This document shows positions 9,001 through 16,979 of a stretch of 64,000 bases of DNA, one piece after another. The DNA comes from Paracoccaceae bacterium (lineage in GTDB: Bacteria; Pseudomonadota; Alphaproteobacteria; Rhodobacterales; Rhodobacteraceae): NCBI GenBank assembly GCA_029862205.1, contig JAOTXT010000020.1, forward strand, positions 1-64,000. The letters are read 5' to 3'. How positions within the stretch are numbered: position 1 is the first letter of the stretch; each line of letters opens with the position of its first letter. The notes under the pieces were generated by a model that was not told the origin of the DNA, ran no database searches, and saw nothing but the letters and a program-made list of their open reading frames with translations. The position numbers and the translations under genes were made by a program.

Positions 9001-9888
9001 GAAGTGGTCGAACCCGGCTCACTGCGCCTGATGGATGCCGACTCGGATTCGTATGTCGCCGATCTGTCCGACGGGGTGACTCTGGATGCGGCGCTGTTGG
9101 GTAACGATGCGCTGTCGATCGAATATGTCGCGGACAGCATCAATTTCGCCAGCGTGAAGTTTGACTTCCAAAACGGGCAGGTCACGCAGGTCGAGAGCAT
9201 CGAGCCTTATGCGCTCTTCGGCGACTGGAACGGCGATCTCGCGCCATCGACCATCGGCGCTCTGTTCCCTGAGGCCGGGGTCTACGAGGTCGACCTGACC
9301 TTCTATTCCGAGAAATACGGCCAGGGCACGGTATTGGGCACCGACAGCATCAGCTTCACGGTGGCCGAGGGCGGTGGCGCACCGGCCCAACCCGAGCCGC
9401 TGCCGCCGGTCGAGGAGCCGGCAGAGGGCTTCGTGAAGAACATCAACGTGGGCGGCGGCGCCTTCGTGGCGGCGGATGGAACCGCCTTCGAGGCCGATCC
9501 GGGCATCGCCTCGGGCTGGATGGTCGAGCGTCAGTATTATGGCACCCATGTTTCGGGCACCGATGACGATCTGCTCTACAACGATTACGGCTTCGGCCAT
9601 TTCTCGTATCAGATCGAGATGCCCGACGATGGGCTCTACGAAGTCACGCTCTACCTGACGGAGCCCTGGGCACGGGATTCTGGCGAGCGGGTCTTTGACG
9701 TGGCGCTCGAGGGGGCTGCGACTGGTAGCTTTAATGACATCGACATCCATGCTCAGACCGACGACCGGTGGGCGGCGCTGACGCTGACCGAGACGGTTCA
9801 GGTCACCGATGGCGTGCTGGATATCGATGTCACTGCCTCGGTCGATAACGGGATCCTAAGCGGTATCTCGATCAACGAGCTGGTTTGA
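6097..9888 (+). CDS. Secreted mosaic protein: RTX repeats + tandem Ig-like repeats + pectate-lyase-like beta helix + malectin-like domain
   Basis: About 1263 aa. The start at ATG 6097 follows ATAGGAGAG with good spacing; the frame opens earlier at 6037 without a site. Domains by residue: 1-170, calcium-binding RTX nonapeptides (GRGGDDTLDGRDGDD, GGDGDDLLTGG); 220-500, three Ig/cadherin-like 'tandem-95' repeats (LDNDSDPDGDALSV, GGGFTYTPASGFSGNDDFTY); 505-860, a right-handed beta helix like polysaccharide lyase family 1 (EGYGANTTGGRGG, GSLRWALE, VTVAGQTAGGVQV, NLIIDHNSFEWGIDEN); 880-930, an EF-hand-like DxDGDG segment; a Ser/Thr/Gly linker; 1110-1263, malectin-like carbohydrate binding (INVGGGAF). 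There is no Sec signal, and RTX implies type I secretion, yet RTX motifs usually sit C-terminally. Likely role: cleaving or binding an acidic extracellular polysaccharide. Confidence 0.85.
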   Translation: MARGGRSWGDRKGINGNNGDDTLDGRGGSYILRGGKGNDTYIVDGDDTITEKANGGRDHVISFVDFLLGDNLEDLTLAGTADIDGTGTDTDNNIIGNSGDNTLDGRGGDDTLDGRDGDDSLFGGDGDDLLTGGAGSDLIDGGAGDNDVAVFAGLAGDYTVERNGGDLLLTSIAGETDVIRNVEYLAFDDRVVAVADIVEDPGGVPLPEAIDDSSSVSEDGSVVISVLDNDLGQGLRLSAVNDATMGNVTVNDDGTVTYRPLVNATGSDQFTYTITDFEGRTSTATVWIDVTASNDAPVAQDDSYNAAAGETYASAGSVLENDSDVDGDGLWVSSYDATSSGGGTVDVNADGTFTYDPADGFSGIDTFSYTVNDGNGGTATATVSVSVEGNDTPDEVPNNAPVAIDDSFASEGGEAVSGNVLDNDSDPDGDALSVTDFDATSSGGGTVTMSAGGGFTYTPASGFSGNDDFTYAVSDGNGGTSSATVNVTVDAPPASLPPVTPFEGYGANTTGGRGGQIIKVTTSADSGVGSLRWALEDVSGPRIIVFEVNEVNLTSSLVIRDGDVTVAGQTAGGVQVSGAPLRIVDSNVIIQGMIFRPGDDVDGSYEGNRDALSIGTSGKTVSNLIIDHNSFEWGIDENVTFYRNVTDVTLSNNIIAQGLYDSVASSPAGTGLLLHAGGSTEMPERITITNNLLAFNSARNPWVKHGQEIELINNYIYAPKDQHRAIDLGDRNNTYSDAQYMSVHVIGNVYQAGQETRTTDFSNDWQTAIRVMNYADSDFYIDGNLLLDKNGQPISTEYYGSSSSDVSSSLAFAGSGVTILDSDAVIDYVLANAGAAPGDRDEVDQRIIDLIRAGEGGLVDSVAEAGGWPDLPSFAAPSDQDGDGMPDWFEDQFGFDKTSFDAHGDSDGDGYSNIEEYLNGLIYGFDLSGSSGTSSGSSVSGGSSETTSAGTSTTNSEPVTPTASDPVPEVVEPGSLRLMDADSDSYVADLSDGVTLDAALLGNDALSIEYVADSINFASVKFDFQNGQVTQVESIEPYALFGDWNGDLAPSTIGALFPEAGVYEVDLTFYSEKYGQGTVLGTDSISFTVAEGGGAPAQPEPLPPVEEPAEGFVKNINVGGGAFVAADGTAFEADPGIASGWMVERQYYGTHVSGTDDDLLYNDYGFGHFSYQIEMPDDGLYEVTLYLTEPWARDSGERVFDVALEGAATGSFNDIDIHAQTDDRWAALTLTETVQVTDGVLDIDVTASVDNGILSGISINELV

Positions 9889-9900
9889 CGCACGAAATCA

Positions 9901-9930
9901 ATCGCCGGACGGCATCGGCCGCCCGGCGAT
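9901..9930 (+). terminator. Hairpin after the RTX-lyase gene
   Basis: ATCGCCGG...CCGGCGAT arms with an additional inner CGGC/GCCG pairing, 12 bases after the stop codon. There is no T-tract, so it may be a weak or Rho-assisted terminator or an mRNA 3' stabiliser. Confidence 0.4.
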
Positions 9931-10070
9931 CCCGCCACACCCGGACCGTGGCAATCAAAACACCCTTCTTTCGAATACCGATCCGCGCGCCCGAGGAAAC
10001 GGCGCGGAGGATGGCGTTGAAACGAAGGCAATGGTAAATGATTTCGCGGTGGAGTTCCGGAGGGACAGGG

Positions 10071-10859
10071 ATGCAGCGTACAGTCGAAGACTTCGCAAAG
10101 ATGAGGCTCGACGTCGGCGGGATGCTCGACCCTAAAGTCTATCACGAGCTATATCTGAGCGCGCGCCAATCGGCACACAACATCCTGGAGATTGGAACTG
10201 CGAGGGGTGCCGCAACCGTCGCGTTGGGCCTGGGCGCCCTGGATGGTGGGCACGAGAACGTCCGGGTCGCGACGGTTGAGAAGCTGGGCGAGAGCTATAC
10301 CGAACGCTATGGCACGCCGGAGGACTACCGGGCGCGCCTCTACGGGGCATTCGAACGCTACGGTGTCGCCGAAAGGATCGACGTCCATTTCGGCGCCGCG
10401 AGGGCGATTGTATCGGACCCAGTGATCGAGGCCGGGCTTGGCCTGATGTTCCTCGACGCGGACGGCGCCTTGGACCGGGATTTCAGCGATTTCTACGGAG
10501 CTTTGGTTCCTGGGGCCGCGATCATCATCGACGATTACGGCACTGACCGCGCGACCCTCTACATCAACCCCACCGAGATCAAGATCGACCAAAAACACCG
10601 GTTGACCAAGCTGTTGGTGCATTATTTTGAAGAGAAAGGCGTGCTGAGGAAGGACCAGGTCGTGAAAGAGACCTATTTCGGCGCCCGGCCGGATGGCGCG
10701 ACATTCGAGCCGAACGCCGACGAGATTTTTCAAGTCTATCGCGAACTCACCTTCTCGGACGCAAAATTGTCCTCGGCGGCCTATGTGAATTCCTCCCGCT
10801 TGTTGAAGAAGATCTCTCCGTCCTTCCATCTTTGGCTGAAAACGCAGCTCGGCAAGTGA
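10071..10859 (+). CDS. Class I SAM-dependent methyltransferase (Methyltransf_24-like)
   Basis: About 262 aa. The SAM-binding motif I is NILEIGTARGAATVALG near residue 40; an acidic strand motif follows (LGLMFLDADGALDRDFSDF), then GAAIIIDDYGTD, where acidic residues could bind a metal as in catechol/macrocin-type O-methyltransferases. I place the start at ATG 10071, preceded by GGAGGGACAGGG; the ATG at 10038 lacks a site. It heads the group methyltransferase, PhyH dioxygenase, CitE-like lyase, ATP-grasp, flippase, all on the plus strand, so it probably tailors a surface glycan or an associated small molecule. Substrate unknown. Confidence 0.75.
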   Translation: MQRTVEDFAKMRLDVGGMLDPKVYHELYLSARQSAHNILEIGTARGAATVALGLGALDGGHENVRVATVEKLGESYTERYGTPEDYRARLYGAFERYGVAERIDVHFGAARAIVSDPVIEAGLGLMFLDADGALDRDFSDFYGALVPGAAIIIDDYGTDRATLYINPTEIKIDQKHRLTKLLVHYFEEKGVLRKDQVVKETYFGARPDGATFEPNADEIFQVYRELTFSDAKLSSAAYVNSSRLLKKISPSFHLWLKTQLGK

Positions 10860-11009
10860 TCTCGCGCGCCTGACCGCCCGCCCGCCTCTGATCCATTCAT
10901 CCTTATCGCGATTGGCGCCAGCGCGCGAATGGTGCCAATGTATGCTGCGCGCGCGTCGCCCGAGCCCACAAGGCGGCCCGAGTGCAAAGAACGGAGCGGA
11001 GGAAACCAG

Positions 11010-11912
11010 ATGACCCCGGAGCAAGTCCTCGCCCATCCGCCGCGGGTGCTGAGCCAAGCGCAGCGCGAGCATTATTTCGAGCACGGCTTCGTCGGCGTCG
11101 AGGAATTGGTCCCGGCCGGCACGCTGGCTGAATTGCAGCGCGTCACCACCGAGTTTCAAGAGCAAAGCCGGGCCGTCACCGTCTCGGATGGGGTCTTCGA
11201 TGTCGGTCCGGGCCACTCGGCCGAGAACCCGGTGCTACGGCGTCTGAAGCGCCCGGACGAGCGCCACCCGGTCTATTGGGATTTCGCCACCAACCTGATG
11301 GCGGATGTGGCGGCCGATCTGGTCGGGCCGGATGTCGCGTTCCACCACTCGAAGCTGAACTTCAAATGGTATGACGCCTCCGACACAGTGAAATGGCATC
11401 AGGACATCCAGTTTTTCCCGCACACCAACTACAACGTGCTGACGATCGGCTGTTATCTGGCCGACACCGATATGACCAACGGGCCACTCGCGGCGCTGAA
11501 GGGCTCGCACAACGACGACCTCTACGACCAATACGACGCCCAGGGGAACTGGACTGGGATGCTGTCCGATGCCGATGCCGCAAGTGTGGACATGGGCCGG
11601 GTCGAATACATGACCGGCAAGGCGGGCTCGATCACGGTCCACAACGCCCGGACGCTGCACTATTCGCCTTCGTCCAACTCGCCAGAGCCGCGTCCGCTCT
11701 TGCTCAACTGCTACACCTCGGCGGATGCGAAGCCCTATACGCCGCATCCGGACCCCTCGGCAAACGCCTACAAGATCGTGCGCGGCGAGGCGGTGCGCTG
11801 GGCTCATCACGATCCACGGCCCTGCCAAATCCCTCCAGACTGGTCGGGTGGCTATACGTCGATCTACGCGGCGCAATCCGGCGAGGACAAGGAAGCGGGA
11901 GGGATGATGTGA
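11010..11912 (+). CDS. Phytanoyl-CoA dioxygenase (PhyH) family Fe(II)/2-oxoglutarate oxygenase
   Basis: About 300 aa in the PhyH fold. The first metal ligands sit in VKWHQDIQFF (HxD), and the distal His in ITVHNARTLHYSPSSNS is followed downstream by the Arg that would hold 2-oxoglutarate (EPRPLLLNCY). The enzyme should hydroxylate or oxidatively modify a small or lipid-like substrate. ATG 11010 is chosen because GGAGCGGAGGAAACC precedes it; the ORF-track start at 10929 has no site. Its stop overlaps the GTG of the next gene by 3 bases, so the two are translationally coupled and likely act in one pathway. Confidence 0.85.
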   Translation: MTPEQVLAHPPRVLSQAQREHYFEHGFVGVEELVPAGTLAELQRVTTEFQEQSRAVTVSDGVFDVGPGHSAENPVLRRLKRPDERHPVYWDFATNLMADVAADLVGPDVAFHHSKLNFKWYDASDTVKWHQDIQFFPHTNYNVLTIGCYLADTDMTNGPLAALKGSHNDDLYDQYDAQGNWTGMLSDADAASVDMGRVEYMTGKAGSITVHNARTLHYSPSSNSPEPRPLLLNCYTSADAKPYTPHPDPSANAYKIVRGEAVRWAHHDPRPCQIPPDWSGGYTSIYAAQSGEDKEAGGMM

Positions 11913-12766
11913 CCGCACGCATCACCCGTCCACGCCGCAGCTTTATCTTCACGCCGGGGCTCGATCCGGCGATGTATCCGAAGGCGCTTGCCTCGGGCGC
12001 CGACATCGTCTGCGTCGAGCTGGAGGATGGGGTCGCGCCGAAAGACAAGGACCGGGCGCGAAAGAACGCCATGGCGATCTTCGCTGAGCGGCAGGCGGAT
12101 GATGGGGTCGAGCGCATTCTGCGGGTCAATTGCCTTCGCGAAGCGTCCGGTCTGGCGGATGTGCAGGCGGTTCTGGACGCGGATCGCCCGCCGCCGGCCC
12201 TGATGCTGCCGAAGTTGCGTAGCGCGGACGAGGTGCGCTGGCTGGACACGCTCTTGACCGAGCGGGGGCACGCAACCCGGCTCCATGTGATCATCGAGAC
12301 CAATGAAGGGTTGGAAGTGGTCCACGAAATTGCCCGGGTCAGCGAGCGGATTGATGCGCTCTTTTTCGGAGGCGTCGACATGGCGGCCGAGCTGCGATGC
12401 CGCAATGCCTACGAGCCGCTGCTCTATGCGCGCTCGCGTGTCGTTCACGCGGCGGCAAGCGCGGGGATCGACGCGATCGATGTGCCCTGGCTCGACCTGG
12501 AAGACCCGGAAGGCATGGCCCGCGAAGCCGAGCAGGTCCGTGATCTGGGCTTTTCGGGCAAGGGCGCGATCCACCCGAAACAGATCGCAGCGCTGAATTC
12601 CGTCTTCACGCCCGATAGGGCCGCCATCGACCAGGCGCGCCGCATTGTCGCGGAATTCGAGGCCGCCGATACCGGCCTGGTCGTGATCGACGGCAAGCTG
12701 ATCGAGAAGCCGGTCCTGCGGGAAATGCACCGAGTTCTGGCGATCGCCGAGAGGTTGGGGGCATGA
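11909..12766 (+). CDS. HpcH/HpaI aldolase / citrate lyase beta-subunit-like (CitE) protein
   Basis: 285 aa, start GTG at 11909 inside the ATGTGA end of the PhyH gene with GGAAGCGGGAGGG before it. The frame in the track begins far upstream at 11393, but that part is a shadow of PhyH. Family signatures: RRSFIFTPGLDPAMYPKAL at the N-terminus, DIVCVELEDGVAPKDKDRAR (acidic metal ligand), LHVIIETNEGLEVV, and GFSGKGAIHPKQI near residue 225. Such enzymes cleave malyl-CoA, citramalyl-CoA or related beta-hydroxy acids as TIM-barrel Mg-dependent lyases. It lacks alpha and gamma citrate lyase partners, so true citrate lyase is unlikely. Actual substrate unknown. Confidence 0.82.
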   Translation: MTARITRPRRSFIFTPGLDPAMYPKALASGADIVCVELEDGVAPKDKDRARKNAMAIFAERQADDGVERILRVNCLREASGLADVQAVLDADRPPPALMLPKLRSADEVRWLDTLLTERGHATRLHVIIETNEGLEVVHEIARVSERIDALFFGGVDMAAELRCRNAYEPLLYARSRVVHAAASAGIDAIDVPWLDLEDPEGMAREAEQVRDLGFSGKGAIHPKQIAALNSVFTPDRAAIDQARRIVAEFEAADTGLVVIDGKLIEKPVLREMHRVLAIAERLGA

Positions 12767-12806
12767 ACGCGCGCCGAAGCAACGCCGCGATGACATCGAA
12801 CGAGGG

Positions 12807-14120
12807 GTGACTGGCCTCGACCGGTTTGGGGGGCGACCGCTGATGCCTACGGAATCCCGCGAGATGATATCTGGTGTCAGATCCGGGCTCAGGCTCAGGG
12901 ATTTCGCCCGCAGCGTGGCGATTTTTCTCGCCCCGGGGCTTGCCGGTATCTGGAGCGTGTGGAACCGCTTAACGAAGAAAGGCGGCCCAGTTCTCGTCCT
13001 ATACGGACGGTCGTATGGCCGCGAGTTGCTAAGACGCCTTCGTGAGATGAACCACTACGTCATTCTGGTCGAGCAAGACGCGAAGCGTTTGAATTGGCGC
13101 TTCGCGCACGAAACCTTTTTCCTCGACGTCTTCGACCTGTCGAACACCCAGCGGATTGCCGACTTGGCCCGGCGAAAGCGAGCGACGGTCGCCCTTTCGC
13201 AGTCCGACGACAAACTCCTGCCCCAGATGGCCGCGGTCAACGAAATGCTGGGCGCCGGCGTGCAATTCTCCGCTACCGCCATCGGCGCCTCGATGTCCAA
13301 AGCCGCGATGCACGCGGCGCTCGACCAGGCAGGGGTGCGCTCGACCCCCAATGCCATCCTGCCGCCCGGGTTCGACCTTGAAACGCAGCCGGTCGCATAT
13401 CCGTTGATCGTCAAGGCCGATATGGGGCAGGGGGCGCATGGTTACCGCATCTGCGAGACGCCCGAGGAACTGCGGTCGGGTATCGCCTCGGTCGGCCAAT
13501 CGTTCCCCGAGAGCGATGTGATCGTCGAGCAATACATTTCTGGCAGGCAATTCGACGTCGAGGGAATTATCCATCGCGGCGAGGTGCGGATATACATTGT
13601 CATCGAGGAGAATTTTTTCCGGTATCCCCCAAGGTTCATGCGGTGTTGGTATCTGTTCAACCCAGGTCTCGACGACGAGACTGAAATGACACTGCGAAAG
13701 GCCGCCGTTGAGGCCTTGAATGCGTGTGAATTTAGGTCGGGCGCGTTTCACGTCGAGGTCCGATTGGACGCGGACGGCCAAGCTTACGCGATCGATATAT
13801 CAAATCGCATGGGCGCTGACTTTCCCGGATCGGTGCCTGGAACGACGGGGCGCGATATGATCGGTGACTACGTCAACTCGATGCTCGGCCGCGAAGTCGC
13901 TCCACCACCGCCGGCGGGCCGCCGGCTCGAGCTTCGTTACTACACGCACGCGTTTGAGCCCGGCGCCCAGAATGTTCGAAGAGAAGTCTCTGACAACCCG
14001 CTGCTGATCCGTGCGGACCGCGGCCCGGACGGGACCGAGATGTTCGTGTTTTCGTCAGAGAGCGAGGCGGATTTACGCGCACTAATCGGGAAGTTGGATG
14101 AATTTCTCGGCAACGCTTGA
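12807..14120 (+). CDS. ATP-grasp domain protein
   Basis: Up to 437 aa. After a short region with a hydrophobic stretch (VAIFLAPGLAGIWSVW) comes a pre-ATP-grasp domain (GGPVLVLYGRSYGREL), then the ATP-grasp core: PLIVKADMGQGAHGYRI (ATP-binding lysine and glycine-rich loop), VIVEQYISGRQFDVEGI, FHVEVRLDADGQAYAIDISNRMGADFPG (metal ligands and adenine pocket end). Such enzymes ligate a carboxylate to an amine or thiol via an acyl phosphate. The start is uncertain: GTG 12807, or ATG 12843 after GGGGGGCGACC. It is set between the CitE-like and flippase genes, so it could attach an amino acid to a glycan or build a peptide-like precursor; this is inference. Confidence 0.78.
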   Translation: MTGLDRFGGRPLMPTESREMISGVRSGLRLRDFARSVAIFLAPGLAGIWSVWNRLTKKGGPVLVLYGRSYGRELLRRLREMNHYVILVEQDAKRLNWRFAHETFFLDVFDLSNTQRIADLARRKRATVALSQSDDKLLPQMAAVNEMLGAGVQFSATAIGASMSKAAMHAALDQAGVRSTPNAILPPGFDLETQPVAYPLIVKADMGQGAHGYRICETPEELRSGIASVGQSFPESDVIVEQYISGRQFDVEGIIHRGEVRIYIVIEENFFRYPPRFMRCWYLFNPGLDDETEMTLRKAAVEALNACEFRSGAFHVEVRLDADGQAYAIDISNRMGADFPGSVPGTTGRDMIGDYVNSMLGREVAPPPPAGRRLELRYYTHAFEPGAQNVRREVSDNPLLIRADRGPDGTEMFVFSSESEADLRALIGKLDEFLGNA

Positions 14121-14187
14121 TACGCAGATGGCCAAGAGCGCCGATCGACCGGTCGCGCTCGCGGCATTGCTGGAAAAGCGGTCGTGA

Positions 14188-15513
14188 ATGATGCCGCAAG
14201 GCGACAGCGAGGGAAGAGAACCCAAAGGGGCGCGAGCGGCGTTGTTCCGCGGCGGGCTGAGCTTGGGTTCCATTGGCTTTGTCGAAGCGTTCATCGGCCT
14301 GGTCACCGCGGTTCTCTTGGCCCGTGAGCTTGGCCTCGCAGGGCTCGGCACCTACTCGATCATATATGCGGTCGTCGCGCTGGGAACCCTCGTTGGTGAA
14401 TTCGGAATGCCGGTTTTGGTCATGCGCGAGATTGCGAGCGCCAGGGCGCGCGGCGCGGTCGGCGAGATCATCGGTGTCACGCGTTTTGGTCTGCTGGTGA
14501 TGGCGGCCGTGTGCCTTTTCGGCGGCGCGTCGGCGGCGCTGGTCGTCACGGCGTTTGCGATTGAGATCCCGGCGGGCGTGGCCCGGGGTTTGCAATTCGG
14601 CTGGATCCTGATCCCTCTGACGGCGTTGAACAATTACATTTCAGGGATGTTGCTGGGATTTCACCTGCACGGCCTCGGCCGATTGCCCGAAGGGGTGGTT
14701 CGGCCAGCGACGTTCCTGATGCTTATTCTAGCGGCTGGGTCGTATATGCCTGGATCGCTCACGCCCGCGGGCGCGATCCAGCTTCAGATCGCAGCGGCAA
14801 TTGCGAGCCTGATGGTGTCTGCCGTCCTGCTGCGGTTCCGCCCGCGAAACGAGCGCGATGCACCCCCGATCTACAAAGGTCGATACTGGCTGAAGAGCGG
14901 AATCTCCCTGGCCTTGATCGATGGGTTGAGGGTCATACAGCCGCAGCTTCTGATCTTGTTGACCTCGGCGCTATCGACCGTCGAGGCGGTTGGACTCCTG
15001 CGGCTCGCCCAGCGGGCGGCGGGGCTCGCGGGCCTCGGTTCTTCCGTCGTCAACCTGACGATTGGCCCGCATGTCGCGAGCCTCCATGCGCTGGCGGATT
15101 CGGAACGCCTGCAACGCTTGGCCACCATGTCGGCGCGGATCATGACGGCGCTCGTTCTTGCCGGGATTGTCGTCTTCGCCGTGATTGGCGTCTGGTTGAT
15201 CGATATCTTGCTGGGTGCCGAGTTCCGCCCAGCATTCGCTCCGATCCTGATCATGTTGGGGGCGTTGGCGGTTGCCGCGTCGTTCGGGCCGACCGCGATG
15301 CTCTTGAGCATGGCGGGCGCGGAGAATGACGTCGCGCTCGGGTATATCTGCGCGATCTGTCTGGGCGTTGCGATTTCGCTATTGTTGACGCCGTCGTTCG
15401 GTGCGGTGGGTGCGGCCTCGGCTGCGTTCGCGGCGACATGCGCCGAGAGCGTGTATCAATATTACCGGGTTCGAGCACGATTGCGGATCCGGTCATCTGC
15501 CATCGGCTACTGA
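14188..15513 (+). CDS. Wzx-like polysaccharide flippase (MATE/MVF superfamily)
   Basis: 441 aa with about 12 hydrophobic helices. The N-terminal GGLSLGSIGFVEAFIGLVTA...ARELGLAGLGTYSIIYAV pattern is typical of oligosaccharide flippases that move undecaprenyl-linked repeat units to the periplasm. The conserved mid-region LLRLAQRAAGLAGLGSSVVNL and the C-terminal pair of helices are present. Start ATG 14188; an immediate second ATG at 14191 is possible. No polymerase (Wzy) or glycosyltransferases are adjacent, which is odd for a complete polysaccharide locus and suggests a truncated or specialised cluster. A pectate-lyase remnant follows directly. Confidence 0.85.
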   Translation: MMPQGDSEGREPKGARAALFRGGLSLGSIGFVEAFIGLVTAVLLARELGLAGLGTYSIIYAVVALGTLVGEFGMPVLVMREIASARARGAVGEIIGVTRFGLLVMAAVCLFGGASAALVVTAFAIEIPAGVARGLQFGWILIPLTALNNYISGMLLGFHLHGLGRLPEGVVRPATFLMLILAAGSYMPGSLTPAGAIQLQIAAAIASLMVSAVLLRFRPRNERDAPPIYKGRYWLKSGISLALIDGLRVIQPQLLILLTSALSTVEAVGLLRLAQRAAGLAGLGSSVVNLTIGPHVASLHALADSERLQRLATMSARIMTALVLAGIVVFAVIGVWLIDILLGAEFRPAFAPILIMLGALAVAASFGPTAMLLSMAGAENDVALGYICAICLGVAISLLLTPSFGAVGAASAAFAATCAESVYQYYRVRARLRIRSSAIGY

Positions 15514-15529
15514 ACCGCCGGAAGACAAT

Positions 15530-15703
15530 GCCGCGTTGAATACAGAGAATAGCGGCGTGCCCCACGATCATGAGGGTCTGGTGGGAACCGATATGAACGC
15601 CTTCGACGCGCACGACGATCCCAACAACGATCAGATCACGAATCTGCGCGAATGCCTGAGCTCGCTTGTCGATGATCCCTCGGTCAGCGCACCCATAAGC
15701 TGA
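15530..15703 (+). pseudogene. Remnant of a second pectate-lyase-like gene (C-terminal fragment)
   Basis: The frame ending at 15703 reads ...GLVGTDMNAFDAHDDPNNDQITNLRECLSSLV..., which aligns by eye with the C-terminus of the lyase domain of the 6.1 kb gene (FGFDKTSFDAHGDSDGDGYSNIEEYLNGLI). The EF-hand-like DxDxDG loop is degraded (DDPNNDQIT). No start or upstream lyase sequence is present; the flippase gene occupies the preceding bases. It is read as a fragment left by duplication, or by insertion of the glycan genes. Confidence 0.55.
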
Positions 15704-15956
15704 AGAACTGCGCGATAGGCATGGTATCGCGCGTTCAGTTCATTTCTCGACGCAATTTCAGTATGCTGGCGCAGGTTTAACCATTGCCTGGAGCAGTGCC
15801 GGCCGGTCCGGCGACTAAATCCGGAATACAGGCGCGCTGACATTCCGCAACGGAACCCCGGCATCGCGCATCTCCGGCTGTTGCTTGTTTCACCACGCCC
15901 ACGTTACCCTTTCCGCCGAGGCTTAAATCGAGCACGAACAAGGAGCAGGTCACGCG

Positions 15957-16922
15957 ATGACCCCATTCGCAATCGCCGGCGTGCAGATGCACGTCGCAGC
16001 GCTGCACGCCAATGTCGAGGCCATGCGCCACCGGCTCGACATTCTGATGGCGCGGTTTCCCTGGACGCAGATGGTGCTGTTCAGCGAGTTGGCGGTCTCT
16101 GGGCCGCTGCCGCGCTTCGCCCAGCCCTTCCCAAACCAGGCGCTTGAGCAGTTTCAGGCGGATGCCCAGCGCCACAAGGTTTGGCTGATCCCCGGCTCGA
16201 TGTTCGAGAAGGCCGGGGACGGGCGCGTTTACAACACCTCCGTGGTGATCAACCCGGAAGGCGAGATCGTCGCGAAATACCGCAAGATGTTCCCGTTCCG
16301 CCCATACGAAACCTATGAGGTCTCGGCCGGAACCGATTTCTGCATCTTCGATGTGCCGGAAGTTGGCCGGTTCGGGCTCAGCATCTGCTACGATATCTGG
16401 TTCCCGGAGACCACGCGGCAGCTCACCAGTCAAGGCGTCGAGGTTCTGCTGCATCCGGTGCTGACCGGCACCGCCGACCGCGATGCGGAGCTGGCGATCG
16501 CGCGTGCGACCGCGGCGCAATTCCAGTGCTACGTCTTCGACGTCAACGGACTGGGCGCCGGCGGGGTCGGCCGGTCCTGCGTCGTCAGTCCCTCGGCCAA
16601 TGTGATCCACCAATCCGCCGGCCAGGAGGATCTGTTCCCGATCGAGATCGACTTCGATCTGGTGCGCCGCCAGCGCGAGACCGGAATGATGGGGCTGGGC
16701 CAGGTCCTGAAAAGCTTCCGCGACCGGTCGGTCGATTTTTCGATCTACGACCGCGACAGCGGGACGGATGCCTATCTGCAAGGCCTCGGGCCGCTCGAAA
16801 TGCCGAGCCAGGGGACCGAGGCCGCTGCGGCGACACCCGCGGGCCCCGCGCCCGATGAGGCCGGCGGCGAGACCAGCAAGGCGCAGGTCGCGCCATTCAC
16901 AGGACGGATTGCATCGGGGTGA
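15957..16922 (+). CDS. Nitrilase-superfamily carbon-nitrogen hydrolase
   Basis: 321 aa with the complete E-K-C catalytic triad: Glu44 in LFSELAVSG, Lys in EIVAKYRKMFPF (about residue 110), and Cys in FGLSICYDIWFPE (about residue 146). The fold length is about 270 aa; the extra C-terminal ~50 residues are low-complexity Ala/Gly/Pro/Glu. Members hydrolyse amides (aliphatic amidases, beta-ureidopropionase, omega-amidase). The start ATG 15957 is preceded by AAGGAGCAGG. It precedes remnants of an FAD oxidase and then an SDR, suggesting an amine/amide catabolic locus that has partly decayed. Specific substrate not assignable. Confidence 0.85.
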   Translation: MTPFAIAGVQMHVAALHANVEAMRHRLDILMARFPWTQMVLFSELAVSGPLPRFAQPFPNQALEQFQADAQRHKVWLIPGSMFEKAGDGRVYNTSVVINPEGEIVAKYRKMFPFRPYETYEVSAGTDFCIFDVPEVGRFGLSICYDIWFPETTRQLTSQGVEVLLHPVLTGTADRDAELAIARATAAQFQCYVFDVNGLGAGGVGRSCVVSPSANVIHQSAGQEDLFPIEIDFDLVRRQRETGMMGLGQVLKSFRDRSVDFSIYDRDSGTDAYLQGLGPLEMPSQGTEAAAATPAGPAPDEAGGETSKAQVAPFTGRIASG

Positions 16923-16979
16923 AAATTTCCCGCCCGAACCGGGGAATGGCCGGCGCAGCGTCCGAACAGGGAGAACGGA

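Noticed and set aside
11393-11908. N-terminal extension of the CitE-like ORF
   Set aside because: Lies inside the PhyH gene in another frame and has no family similarity; the GTG at 11909 fits.
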